A stretch of 64,000 nt of DNA from an uncultured Clostridia bacterium (GTDB lineage: Bacteria; Bacillota; Clostridia; Oscillospirales; Acutalibacteraceae), in the NCBI GenBank assembly GCA_944412445.1, contig CALYBJ010000006.1:1-64000 (forward strand). Direction: 5' to 3'. The notes under the pieces are model-generated. The model did not search any database. It saw only the letters and a list, made by a program, of their open reading frames with translations, and was not told the origin of the DNA. The translations under genes were made by a program, and so were the position numbers. How positions within the stretch are numbered: the stretch's first letter is position 1; each line of letters starts with the position of its first letter. This document shows positions 8,384-15,433 of this stretch, piece after piece.

Positions 8384-9697
8384 ATGTCAGAAACTTCAGT
8401 AAAATCCGCCAAACTGGGCGGCCGTATTATGTTCAGTCTTGTGCTGTTCGGACTTGTGGGACAGCTTGCTTGGGTAATCGAAAATATGTATTTCAATGTT
8501 TATCTCTTCGACGCCGTAGGAGGCACTGCCGGAGATATTGCGGCAATGGTTGCCGCTTCCGCAGTTACCGCCGCCGTCACAACCCTTATTATGGGCGCTC
8601 TTTCGGATAAGCTGGGCAAGCGAAAAATCTTTATCGCCGCAGGCTACATATTCTGGGGCATTGTAACATCAATGTTCGGTTTCATTACCGTTGACAACAC
8701 TCAGAAGCTTTTCCATACCGCTAACGCAGTGGCAGCCGCTTCAATGCTTGTAATTATTATGGACTGCGTTATGACCTTCTTCGGCTCCACCGCCTTTGAC
8801 GCCGCCTTCAACAGCTGGGTAACAGATGTGACGGACAATTCAAACAGAGGCCGTGCGGAAACGGTTCTTCAGGCTCTTCCCCTTATTGCCATGATAATCG
8901 TTTTCGGTATTCTTGACGGTTTCAAGCAAAAGGGTCAGTGGCAGACATTTTTCCTTATAGTAGGCGTCGCCACAACAATATGCGGAATACTGGGAATATT
9001 TTTTATTAAGGACAAACCGGGAATTAAAGCAAACAGCGAAAATTATTTTAAAAATATTATTTACGGCTTCCGTCCTTCAACAGTTAAGAAAAACCCTCTG
9101 CTTTACATTGCCTTCGGGGCTTTCTGTATTTTCAACATAGCTTATCAGGTCTTTATGCCTTATATTATTATTTATCTGGAAAAATCTCTGGGCATAACCG
9201 ATTACGCTATTCCTCTGGGGGTTATTCTTATTCTTTCGGCAATAGCTTCGGTGCTTTTGGGCAAGGTCATCGACAAAGCCGGGAAAATCCGCTGTCTTCT
9301 TCCGACCTCCGTCATTCTTATCATCGGCTTCCTGCTTATGTATTTTCCCAAGGGCGATAATCTCCCGATTTTAATAATTTTCGGCATCGTAATGATGGGC
9401 GCTTATCTTGTGGCTTCTGCTTGTATCTGCGGCACCATAAGAGATTATACTCCCGATGATAAGGTAGGTCTTTTCCAGGGTGTCAGAATCGTTTTCCAGG
9501 TGCTTATTCCCATGGTAACGGGACCCTATATCGGAGCCGCCGTAATAGAGGGCAACAATCAGACTTATGTTGAGCTGGGAACGGTAAAAACAATCCCCAC
9601 GGCAAATATTTTCCTCGCTTCCGCCGCAGTGGCTGTTTTTGCCCTGATACCTGTTATAATACTTCTGAAAAAAGAAAAAGCAAAAAAAGCCTCATAG
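8384..9697 (+). CDS. Major facilitator superfamily transporter, probably sugar
   Basis: I start the gene at ATG 8384 (MSETSVKSAK), directly behind AGAGGTGAG. A longer in-frame reading would begin inside the promoter. The 437-residue product has about twelve membrane helices. The segment GALSDKLGKRKIFI matches the cytoplasmic loop 2-3 signature of MFS. The opening helix (GQLAWVIENMYFNVYLFD) resembles the SLC45/sugar-porter-like branch common in Clostridia. Nearby malQ, the GH31 gene and a GPH symporter suggest an oligosaccharide or sugar substrate, but this is inference. Confidence 0.85.
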   Translation: MSETSVKSAKLGGRIMFSLVLFGLVGQLAWVIENMYFNVYLFDAVGGTAGDIAAMVAASAVTAAVTTLIMGALSDKLGKRKIFIAAGYIFWGIVTSMFGFITVDNTQKLFHTANAVAAASMLVIIMDCVMTFFGSTAFDAAFNSWVTDVTDNSNRGRAETVLQALPLIAMIIVFGILDGFKQKGQWQTFFLIVGVATTICGILGIFFIKDKPGIKANSENYFKNIIYGFRPSTVKKNPLLYIAFGAFCIFNIAYQVFMPYIIIYLEKSLGITDYAIPLGVILILSAIASVLLGKVIDKAGKIRCLLPTSVILIIGFLLMYFPKGDNLPILIIFGIVMMGAYLVASACICGTIRDYTPDDKVGLFQGVRIVFQVLIPMVTGPYIGAAVIEGNNQTYVELGTVKTIPTANIFLASAAVAVFALIPVIILLKKEKAKKAS

Positions 9698-9766
9698 CTT
9701 TTATATCCATATAAAATAAGGTTTTCGTTACTTCTTTATTTCAAAAAAACTCAATAATTAAAAACA

Positions 9767-9805
9767 CGGATATACGGTTTTTACGCCGCATATCCGCTTT
9801 TTTTT
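9767..9805 (+). terminator. Terminator after the MFS gene
   Basis: CGGATAT (9767-9773) pairs with ATATCCG (9790-9796), and a run of eight T follows. Confidence 0.75.
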
Positions 9806-9869
9806 GCGCCTTAATCATTAAATATGATTTTAATTAAATCATTTCGGCGCTTCAGGACTGAAAAAGAAA

Positions 9870-10067
9870 TTATTTCATTCCGTTTTCATAAGCCTGGATC
9901 ATCTTTTTAACCATCTGGCCGCCTACGGAACCGGCCTGCTTTGACGTAAGATCGCCGTTATAACCCTGTTTAAGGTTAACGCCTACCTCTGAAGCGGCTT
10001 CCATCTTAAACTTGTTAAGAGCCTCTCTTGCTTCAGGTACAAGGCTTGACTTGCTGCTTGATGCCAT
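9870..10067 (-). CDS. Small acid-soluble spore protein, alpha/beta type
   Basis: A 65-residue DNA-coating protein of the dormant spore. These proteins saturate spore DNA, protect it from UV and chemicals, and are degraded by the GPR protease at germination. The family core is clear: EAREALNKFKMEAASEVGV (containing the GPR cleavage region) and later SVGGQMVKKMI. I chose ATG 10067 (MASSSKSS), 11 bases after AAGGAG. The upstream in-frame GTG at 10079 lies inside that ribosome site and is not plausible. Expression would normally be forespore-specific (sigma-G), but I could not identify a convincing sigma-G promoter. Confidence 0.95.
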   Translation of the reverse strand: MASSSKSSLVPEAREALNKFKMEAASEVGVNLKQGYNGDLTSKQAGSVGGQMVKKMIQAYENGMK

Positions 10068-10463
10068 GAGTTTTCGCACTCCTTTTCAAGAATGTTTGCG
10101 TTTGCAATACTATTTTGAACTTTTTAATCAGGTTTATTATTGAGAATTTTTTGAAAACTCTGAAAAAATTTTAGTACAACATTTAACAGAGCAGAAAAAA
10201 CAAATAATATATAATAAAAAATTGTTTATAAAATCGTCATATTGATACATGGATTTATTTTATACATATTTTATGCACAAAACTTATAAGCTTCTCCTTA
10301 AGTTCTGTAATCCCCATAGAACAATATGCCTTTTTAAAATTTGTTTTAATTTTAACGGCATCCGTTTTAATATCTCCGGTTTTGCTGAAGCTATCAAAAA
10401 CCAGATATTTTAAATGGCCGAACAGTTCGTTTTAACAGTCTCTGGCTTTACATTAAAAATTGC
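10068..10463. other. AT-rich intergenic region with a possible gene remnant
   Basis: About 400 bases without an intact gene. On the minus strand, 10431 to 10255 stays open for 58 codons with natural-looking content (LFGHLKYLVFDSF, then MGITELKEKLISFVHKI), but it follows a stop and has no usable start or ribosome site except for the last ~20 residues. It could be the decayed end of a lost gene or chance. I recognise no family. Confidence 0.25.
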
Positions 10464-10497
10464 CCTTTAAAATTTGTTTCCAAACAAATTTTAAAGG
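10464..10497 (-). terminator. Terminator after the GPH-type symporter gene
   Basis: CCTTTAAAATTTGTTT (10464-10479) and AAACAAATTTTAAAGG (10482-10497) form a perfect 16-bp stem with a 2-base loop. It sits 20 bases past the stop at 10518. Confidence 0.75.
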
Positions 10498-10517
10498 ACT
10501 TTTATTTTTAGAATAAT

Positions 10518-11945
10518 TTATTTATACTCTTCCCTTTGCTTTAAAAGGGCTTCGTGCATTTCTTCCTTCTTTTTGCCCGTAAGGGTATAGAAGAAGAAGG
10601 GAACGCCTGCCAGGAACATCATAATTCCGTGGAAAATCGTATAGAAGAACAAAAGCATTACCTTTGTCTTTAAGGACTGAACAACATCTACCCCGTCTGT
10701 GGGCTGTAAATATCCTATTATTGAATTGTCGCCGTAGAGAATTTTCGGCGCCAGCGCGCTGGCGATGGTTCCGCTTATAATGGTTCCTATGCTGATAACA
10801 AAGGGCAGTGAAGCGTCCAGTCTCTTTTTTGTTTTAAGCTCGATTTCCTCAAGGACATCTGCCTGGAACATATTGGGCAGAAGATTTGAAGCACCGAACT
10901 GAAGTCCTATAAGGAACAGGAAAACTATAAAAAGTATCTGCAAAAATGTGCTGGGATTGTTAAAATAGGCGTAACCTACTGCGAAAGCCGCCGCATTTGC
11001 CAGAACCGAATAAATGCCGCTGGCAATATACAGAACCTTTGAATTGAACTTTTTAAGAAGGAAGTTTATTAAAAGCATACCCACAGCCGTACCTATACCG
11101 GTAGGAAGACCGAAAAGGAGATATTTGCTTGTGGAGCCTAAAAGCGCCGCCGCAAGAAAAACGCCCATATAAGTAGCTATATTTCTGAAGTTTTTTAAAA
11201 ATTCCGAAACGATTATAACCCAGGCGTATTTGCTGGATAAAATATCCTTAAAGCCGGCAAGGGGATTTTTTCTTTTATTTTCATAGGCGGTGCGCTCTCT
11301 TACCCTGGACATTCCGAAAAGCACCGTAATAATGCCTACAACACTGCACAGTGCGGAAGCTATAATATACTGAGTGCCTTCATTTTTCCAAATAAGGCCT
11401 ATTACAAGAACTATAACAAGAGGAGCTGAATTTCCTACCGCGGAGGCGATTCCTCTGAAAGAAATAACAGTATCTCTTTCTTTTATATTGGGAGTCATAA
11501 CGAATGCCACCATATTAATTGAATTGCCGATAGTGTTGCAGACTGCCCAGGCTACCGCAACGGTAACAAGATATATCATAAGCACCGTTGATGAAAGTCC
11601 CTTGGGCGCCCAGAAGCTGAGCATCAGTATAATGCTCATTGGAACAGCCACAAGAAGGGCAAGAGGTCTGAATTTGCCCCTTTTTCCCATTCGCCTGCCG
11701 TCAATATACATTACTATAAAGAAATTCAGCACAAAGGGAATAACGCTTACCAGAACATTGAAAAGTGAGGTCTGATCCTCATTTAAAAGCAGAACATTAA
11801 CAAGATAGGCGTTTCTGTAAGAGCCTACCATGCCGGTCATGTTGGTATAAAAGAATACTGCCAGCAGATAAGCGATAAACTCCCCCGGTTTTACATACTT
11901 GTTTTCATCGGCGGACACTGCCGCTGTTTGGTTTAATTTAGACAT
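10518..11945 (-). CDS. GPH-type (glycoside-pentoside-hexuronide) cation symporter
   Basis: A 475-residue transporter with about twelve membrane helices. The N-terminal pattern (KPGEFIAYLLAVFFYTNMTGMVGSY) and the loop DGRRMGKRGKFRP fit the MFS_2/GPH family, which imports glycosides, pentosides or hexuronides with Na+ or H+. The C-terminal tail (GKKKEEMHEALLKQREEYK) is charged and cytoplasmic. The substrate is not determinable. It has its own promoter (11991-12019) and terminator, so it is monocistronic. A second GPH-type gene lies at 21447. Confidence 0.88.
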   Translation of the reverse strand: MSKLNQTAAVSADENKYVKPGEFIAYLLAVFFYTNMTGMVGSYRNAYLVNVLLLNEDQTSLFNVLVSVIPFVLNFFIVMYIDGRRMGKRGKFRPLALLVAVPMSIILMLSFWAPKGLSSTVLMIYLVTVAVAWAVCNTIGNSINMVAFVMTPNIKERDTVISFRGIASAVGNSAPLVIVLVIGLIWKNEGTQYIIASALCSVVGIITVLFGMSRVRERTAYENKRKNPLAGFKDILSSKYAWVIIVSEFLKNFRNIATYMGVFLAAALLGSTSKYLLFGLPTGIGTAVGMLLINFLLKKFNSKVLYIASGIYSVLANAAAFAVGYAYFNNPSTFLQILFIVFLFLIGLQFGASNLLPNMFQADVLEEIELKTKKRLDASLPFVISIGTIISGTIASALAPKILYGDNSIIGYLQPTDGVDVVQSLKTKVMLLFFYTIFHGIMMFLAGVPFFFYTLTGKKKEEMHEALLKQREEYK

Positions 11946-11990
11946 AATTTCTCTCTCCGCAAAATAAAATTTATATATTTACAATAACAT

Positions 11991-12019
11991 ATATTAAACC
12001 AAACAAAGGATAAAATCAA
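11991..12019 (-). promoter_or_regulatory. Promoter for the GPH symporter gene
   Basis: Minus-strand TTGATT (12014-12019) and TAATAT (11991-11996) are separated by 17 bases, about 45 bases before the start at 11945. Confidence 0.55.
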
Positions 12020-12102
12020 CATCTATCGCCATAATGTTAAGAATTGTTAATATAATTAACAGTTTGCAAATATTTTTGATATTTCAGAGTTATTAAGTAT
12101 TA

Positions 12103-12153
12103 AAAAACAAGAAAACCCCCTTTCAGAGTAAATTTTGCATACTCTGAAAGAGG
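12103..12153 (-). terminator. Terminator of the cotJ operon
   Basis: A stem of about 12 bp (CTTTCAGAGTA with TACTCTGAAAG) lies just past the cotJC stop, with a T-rich tail on the minus strand. Confidence 0.75.
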
Positions 12154-12165
12154 CGTTTTTTACCG

Positions 12166-12777
12166 CTACTGCTTTTTTAAATTGCAGTCAAATTCCGGAT
12201 TATACAAATAATAGTTCTTGCTGTCCAAAGCGTCCGTTGCAAGCCTCAGACCTTCTCCGAAACGCTGATAATGTACTATTTCCCTTTCTCTTAAAAACTT
12301 TATGGGGTCAATTATATCAGGGTCGTCAACAAGTCTTAAAATGTTGTCGTATGTAACTCTTGCCTTTTGCTCAGCTGCCAGATCCTCGTGGAGATCCGCC
12401 AAAACATCGCCCTTTGTCTGAACATAGGACGCCGTCCAGGGATTGCCTGCTGCCGATGCCGCATATACTCCGGCGGTATGATCCACAAAATACGCGTCAA
12501 AGCCGTTTTTCTTAATCTCCTCACAGGAAAGGTTCCTTGTAAGCTGATATACCATTGCCCCTATCATTTCAAAATGGGCAAGCTCTTCCGTGCCTATATC
12601 CGTAAGAAGTCCTTTAAGCTCTCCCGTTGGCATTGAATACCTCTGGGACAAATATCTTATGGAGGCTCCCAACTCTCCGTCAGGTCCGCCGTACTGAGAT
12701 ATTATTATCTTTGCGGCGGCTGGATTGGGATTTTTAATATTTATGGGGTACTGTAATCTTTTTTCGTAATTCCACAC
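12166..12777 (-). CDS. cotJC: Spore coat protein CotJC (manganese-catalase fold)
   Basis: A 203-residue member of the Mn-catalase family associated with the inner spore coat. The ferritin-like metal-binding helices are visible: GELGASIRYLSQRY with its Glu, TDIGTEELAHFEM (the E..H pair), and HEDLAAEQKARVTYD / REREIVHYQRFGE. The start is GTG 12777 (reads M-W-N-Y). It lies 10 bases after AGGAGG, which itself is embedded in the last codons of cotJB. It is the last gene of cotJABC. CotJC may detoxify peroxide or simply be structural; family knowledge does not settle this. Confidence 0.95.
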   Translation of the reverse strand: MWNYEKRLQYPINIKNPNPAAAKIIISQYGGPDGELGASIRYLSQRYSMPTGELKGLLTDIGTEELAHFEMIGAMVYQLTRNLSCEEIKKNGFDAYFVDHTAGVYAASAAGNPWTASYVQTKGDVLADLHEDLAAEQKARVTYDNILRLVDDPDIIDPIKFLREREIVHYQRFGEGLRLATDALDSKNYYLYNPEFDCNLKKQ

Positions 12778-12783
12778 GGCTGT

Positions 12784-13026
12784 TTATCCTCCTTTTTCCC
12801 AGGGCCATGGCTCTTTTACCCACCGGCAGCATTCTCCTGCCGACGATGTTATAGGGCCGAATTTGCTTTCGTACTCTTCCTTCAGCTCCATTGCCCTTGC
12901 CGAATGTTTTTCATAAAGCCTCATTGCCGTCTTGTCGCTGCAATGAGTGTCAAGATATAAGTGAAGCTCCCATGCCGCAAACTGCTCTGCGGCAAATGCG
13001 TTCATAAGCTTGCTTTTTTCGTTCAT
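12784..13026 (-). CDS. cotJB: Spore coat protein CotJB
   Basis: An 80-residue coat protein with the family pattern: FAAWELHLYLDTHCSDKTAM and YEKHSARAMELKEEYESKFGPI, ending in the aromatic WPWEKGG tail. The gene overlaps the cotJA stop by ATGA, so I start it at ATG 13026 rather than the GTG at 13035. It shows tight translational coupling with cotJA upstream and cotJC downstream. In Bacillus it is needed for CotJC assembly into the coat. Here it is inferred by homology and order. Confidence 0.93.
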   Translation of the reverse strand: MNEKSKLMNAFAAEQFAAWELHLYLDTHCSDKTAMRLYEKHSARAMELKEEYESKFGPITSSAGECCRWVKEPWPWEKGG

Positions 13027-13232
13027 CTTACGCACCTTCCCTTAAAAGGCTTGTTAAGGTCCTTAAACAAAGTGCCCTTACAAAGAGCGTCGGAAGGACA
13101 GTAATGCGACAGGTCAAGCTGAAAGGGCACATACGCCATTGCTGCTGCCGTATCCTCAGGCAGCGCCGTCATCATGCAGCCGGATTTTTCCGGTGTTACA
13201 CAGCATTGTCTGCCGTTTATGCAATCGTTCAT
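13023..13232 (-). CDS. cotJA: Spore coat-associated protein CotJA
   Basis: A 69-residue protein with the CotJA core AMAYVPFQLDLSHY followed by a basic tail (FKDLNKPFKGRCVR). Three cysteines cluster near the N-terminus (CINGRQCC). It heads the cotJABC operon and shares an ATGA overlap with cotJB. In Bacillus the operon is transcribed in the mother cell from a sigma-E promoter. I could not find a convincing sigma-E site upstream of 13232. Confidence 0.9.
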   Translation of the reverse strand: MNDCINGRQCCVTPEKSGCMMTALPEDTAAAMAYVPFQLDLSHYCPSDALCKGTLFKDLNKPFKGRCVR

Positions 13233-13323
13233 TATTTTTGCTCCTTTTTATTTTTTTGAGGACATCCTCTGTTTTATCCTATTCACATCAGCCTCTTTTG
13301 ACACAGGCTTTTCCCTATACAGC

Positions 13324-13351
13324 AAAAAAACTGCCGGAAAATCCGACAGTT
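13324..13351 (-). terminator. Terminator after the CotH-family gene
   Basis: Minus-strand ACTGTCGG and CCGGCAGT form an 8-bp stem with an ATTTT loop, followed by seven T. Confidence 0.85.
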
Positions 13352-13371
13352 TTTCATTTTTTATTTACCGA

Positions 13372-15276
13372 TTATTTGAACAATGAAGCAAACCACTCTA
13401 TTATGGATCTGAAGAAATCTATAATTTTCTGAATAAACTGAAGTATTATAGACTGCTCCTCTTCATTAAGAACATCATCGTCAGTCACGATTGTATAGTT
13501 GTCGCCTTCCCATGCAGATGTTGTATCGGAAAGCCAGTTTAATCTTGTCTCAAGGAAATCACTGAAATACGCTACCGTATTGGCATAGGTTACTTCCGCG
13601 CCGTCGGCAACCGCTGTGCTCTTGGGGTTGTTTATATCCCAGATCTTATAATTCATTTTCTGGGACGCGTCAATCTTTGCAGCCTGCTGATTTATAACTC
13701 CGTCTTCTCCTAAAAGAGCCATGGCGGCATTATAAAATTCTCCGTTTGTCTTATCAAGCTGAGCCTTTACCGCGTCACGGAAGCTTTCAATTTTAAGCAG
13801 TCCTTCTACCAGATATCTCGTTGCAACCTTAAAGTTTTCGGGATTTCTGTAAATACGGGCATAATCCTCCGTAGCTTCGTAAAGAACGCCGAATGTTAAG
13901 TCAAAGTCCCATGCGGGTCCTGCGTACATTATATCGGAATCCTCATCAAGATAGAAGAATGTGGAGGATCTGAAACCGTCGCCGTTCTTGCTTAACTCCT
14001 GAACAAGATATATATTTACAAGGGACTCAAGGTCACAGTATTCATAATAATATTTTCCCGTGGCTGCATTATAACCGTTTTCACTGTAAACAGCATCCTC
14101 AAACTCCTGCCAGAGACTGCTGATATATGCGCCTGTTTCTTTAGTTAAATATTCCGGGTTCTTCGTAACTACGCACTGACCTCTGTTTGTAACAAAGCCG
14201 GTTAATTCATCACCGTATCTGTCAGTAATTTCAAGCTCAAGAAGGTATCCGTGATGCGAAGCGCCCTCCTTAAGTGCCGGCTCAACAAGATCCGCTACAT
14301 ATTTATAGGAACCGTTTGACGCTACAGGTGCAGTTTCTTCACCGGCACTGGCTGTTGTTGCCGTTATAACCGTAGGATTATCATAAGCTTCGGTATCCTT
14401 GTTTGCATCCTCGATAAGCTCGTCTAAATCCTCGATATCAATTCTGTTGGGTGAAGATACCTCAGTCTTTTCGGTAAGAAGATAATTTCCTCTGTATTCT
14501 CCGTCGTAATAAAGATCAATATGCTCGCACTGATGAGTAAAGGGAAGTCCTATGGCTTCGCCTAAGCTGAATATTGCCGAATTGTGAATAAGCGTGCTTT
14601 CAGCTGCATTTGCAAGAAGAATCCACTTCTTATCTGCCTCGTCATCATTTCCGCCGATAAGATCGGCTTTCTTTGCAAGCTTGATCTGATAGGGCTTCTT
14701 TTCCCAGTACATAAAGGTTGAATTTCCTCTGCCCTTTATTTCATCAAGATCATTTGAATATATAATTTCACCGTCTGCGCCTATGTAAGAGATATATCCG
14801 CTGGCTTCATTTGATTTGCTTGTGTCAACCCAGGGTCTGCCGTGATTTACGGGATCCTCGCTTACAATATACATGGATCTGATATTAGCGGATTTCATTA
14901 CGGTAACAGAGGAGCTTTCTCCGTTAGCGGTTAAGGTAATCTTATATTCAACCTGCTGTCCGTCAAAAAGAGCCGTTAAGTCAAATGCCTGTCCGCTTAT
15001 AACGGCAACCGATCCTTTTTCAGCGGAAACAGCAACATCCGTATATGTATTGCTGTCATAATAGAGAGTCAATGCGGCAAGATCCGCATTTGAAGGCAGG
15101 AATAAATATCTTGTTCCGTCTTTTGTAGTCTGGGTATAAATTACAGTGCTGTCATCCTCAGCGTTTGCATAAAAAGAAAGCGACTGATAAATACCCGTAT
15201 TTGCTGCAAATGATGTTACGGCAAGACATACCGCCAATGCAAATGCAACAGCAATCACTGACAAAAATTTTTTCAA
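13372..15276 (-). CDS. Secreted CotH-kinase-family protein with amphipathic C-terminal tail
   Basis: A 634-residue protein with a signal peptide (MKKFLSVIAVAFALAVCLA, cleaved near TSFA). The CotH domain spans ~145-500: KGRGNSTF (~179), YQIKLAKK, WILLANAAESTLIHN, and the acidic site PAWDFDLTFG (~450). CotH proteins are atypical protein kinases that phosphorylate surface or spore-coat proteins. The start is a TTG codon at 15276, 10 bases after AAGGGGG, and is needed to give the signal peptide. The promoter is sigma-A-like rather than sporulation-specific, so a vegetative surface role is more likely than a coat role. The last ~25 residues (ILQFIQKIIDFFRSIIEWF) form an amphipathic helix that resembles other proteins here. 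Confidence 0.9.
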   Translation of the reverse strand: MKKFLSVIAVAFALAVCLAVTSFAANTGIYQSLSFYANAEDDSTVIYTQTTKDGTRYLFLPSNADLAALTLYYDSNTYTDVAVSAEKGSVAVISGQAFDLTALFDGQQVEYKITLTANGESSSVTVMKSANIRSMYIVSEDPVNHGRPWVDTSKSNEASGYISYIGADGEIIYSNDLDEIKGRGNSTFMYWEKKPYQIKLAKKADLIGGNDDEADKKWILLANAAESTLIHNSAIFSLGEAIGLPFTHQCEHIDLYYDGEYRGNYLLTEKTEVSSPNRIDIEDLDELIEDANKDTEAYDNPTVITATTASAGEETAPVASNGSYKYVADLVEPALKEGASHHGYLLELEITDRYGDELTGFVTNRGQCVVTKNPEYLTKETGAYISSLWQEFEDAVYSENGYNAATGKYYYEYCDLESLVNIYLVQELSKNGDGFRSSTFFYLDEDSDIMYAGPAWDFDLTFGVLYEATEDYARIYRNPENFKVATRYLVEGLLKIESFRDAVKAQLDKTNGEFYNAAMALLGEDGVINQQAAKIDASQKMNYKIWDINNPKSTAVADGAEVTYANTVAYFSDFLETRLNWLSDTTSAWEGDNYTIVTDDDVLNEEEQSIILQFIQKIIDFFRSIIEWFASLFK

Positions 15277-15329
15277 TTTGTTGTCCCCCTTGTTTTAATT
15301 CTTCACAAAACAATATATTTTGCAGGGAT

Positions 15330-15358
15330 ATTATAATTCTTTTTGACCATAAAGTCAA
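15330..15358 (-). promoter_or_regulatory. Near-consensus promoter for the CotH-family gene
   Basis: TTGACT (15353-15358), 17-base spacer, TATAAT (15330-15335), read on the minus strand. Confidence 0.8.
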
Positions 15359-15389
15359 TAATTATTACCAATTTGTTAATGCTGAAAAT

Positions 15390-15422
15390 AAAAAAAACAG
15401 GCGGTTATTTCTAACCGCCTGC
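15390..15422 (-). terminator. Strong terminator after the 1720-residue protein gene
   Basis: A perfect stem (CAGGCGGTTA / TAACCGCCTG) with a GAAA loop is followed by eight T on the minus strand. Confidence 0.92.
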
Positions 15423-15433
15423 TCATATTCAGA

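Noticed and set aside
10068..10140. Sigma-G promoter for the SASP gene.
   Set aside because: Only weak partial matches; not enough to annotate.
13233..13330. Sigma-E or sigma-K promoter for cotJABC.
   Set aside because: I compared the upstream sequence with the known consensus and found no convincing match at correct spacing.
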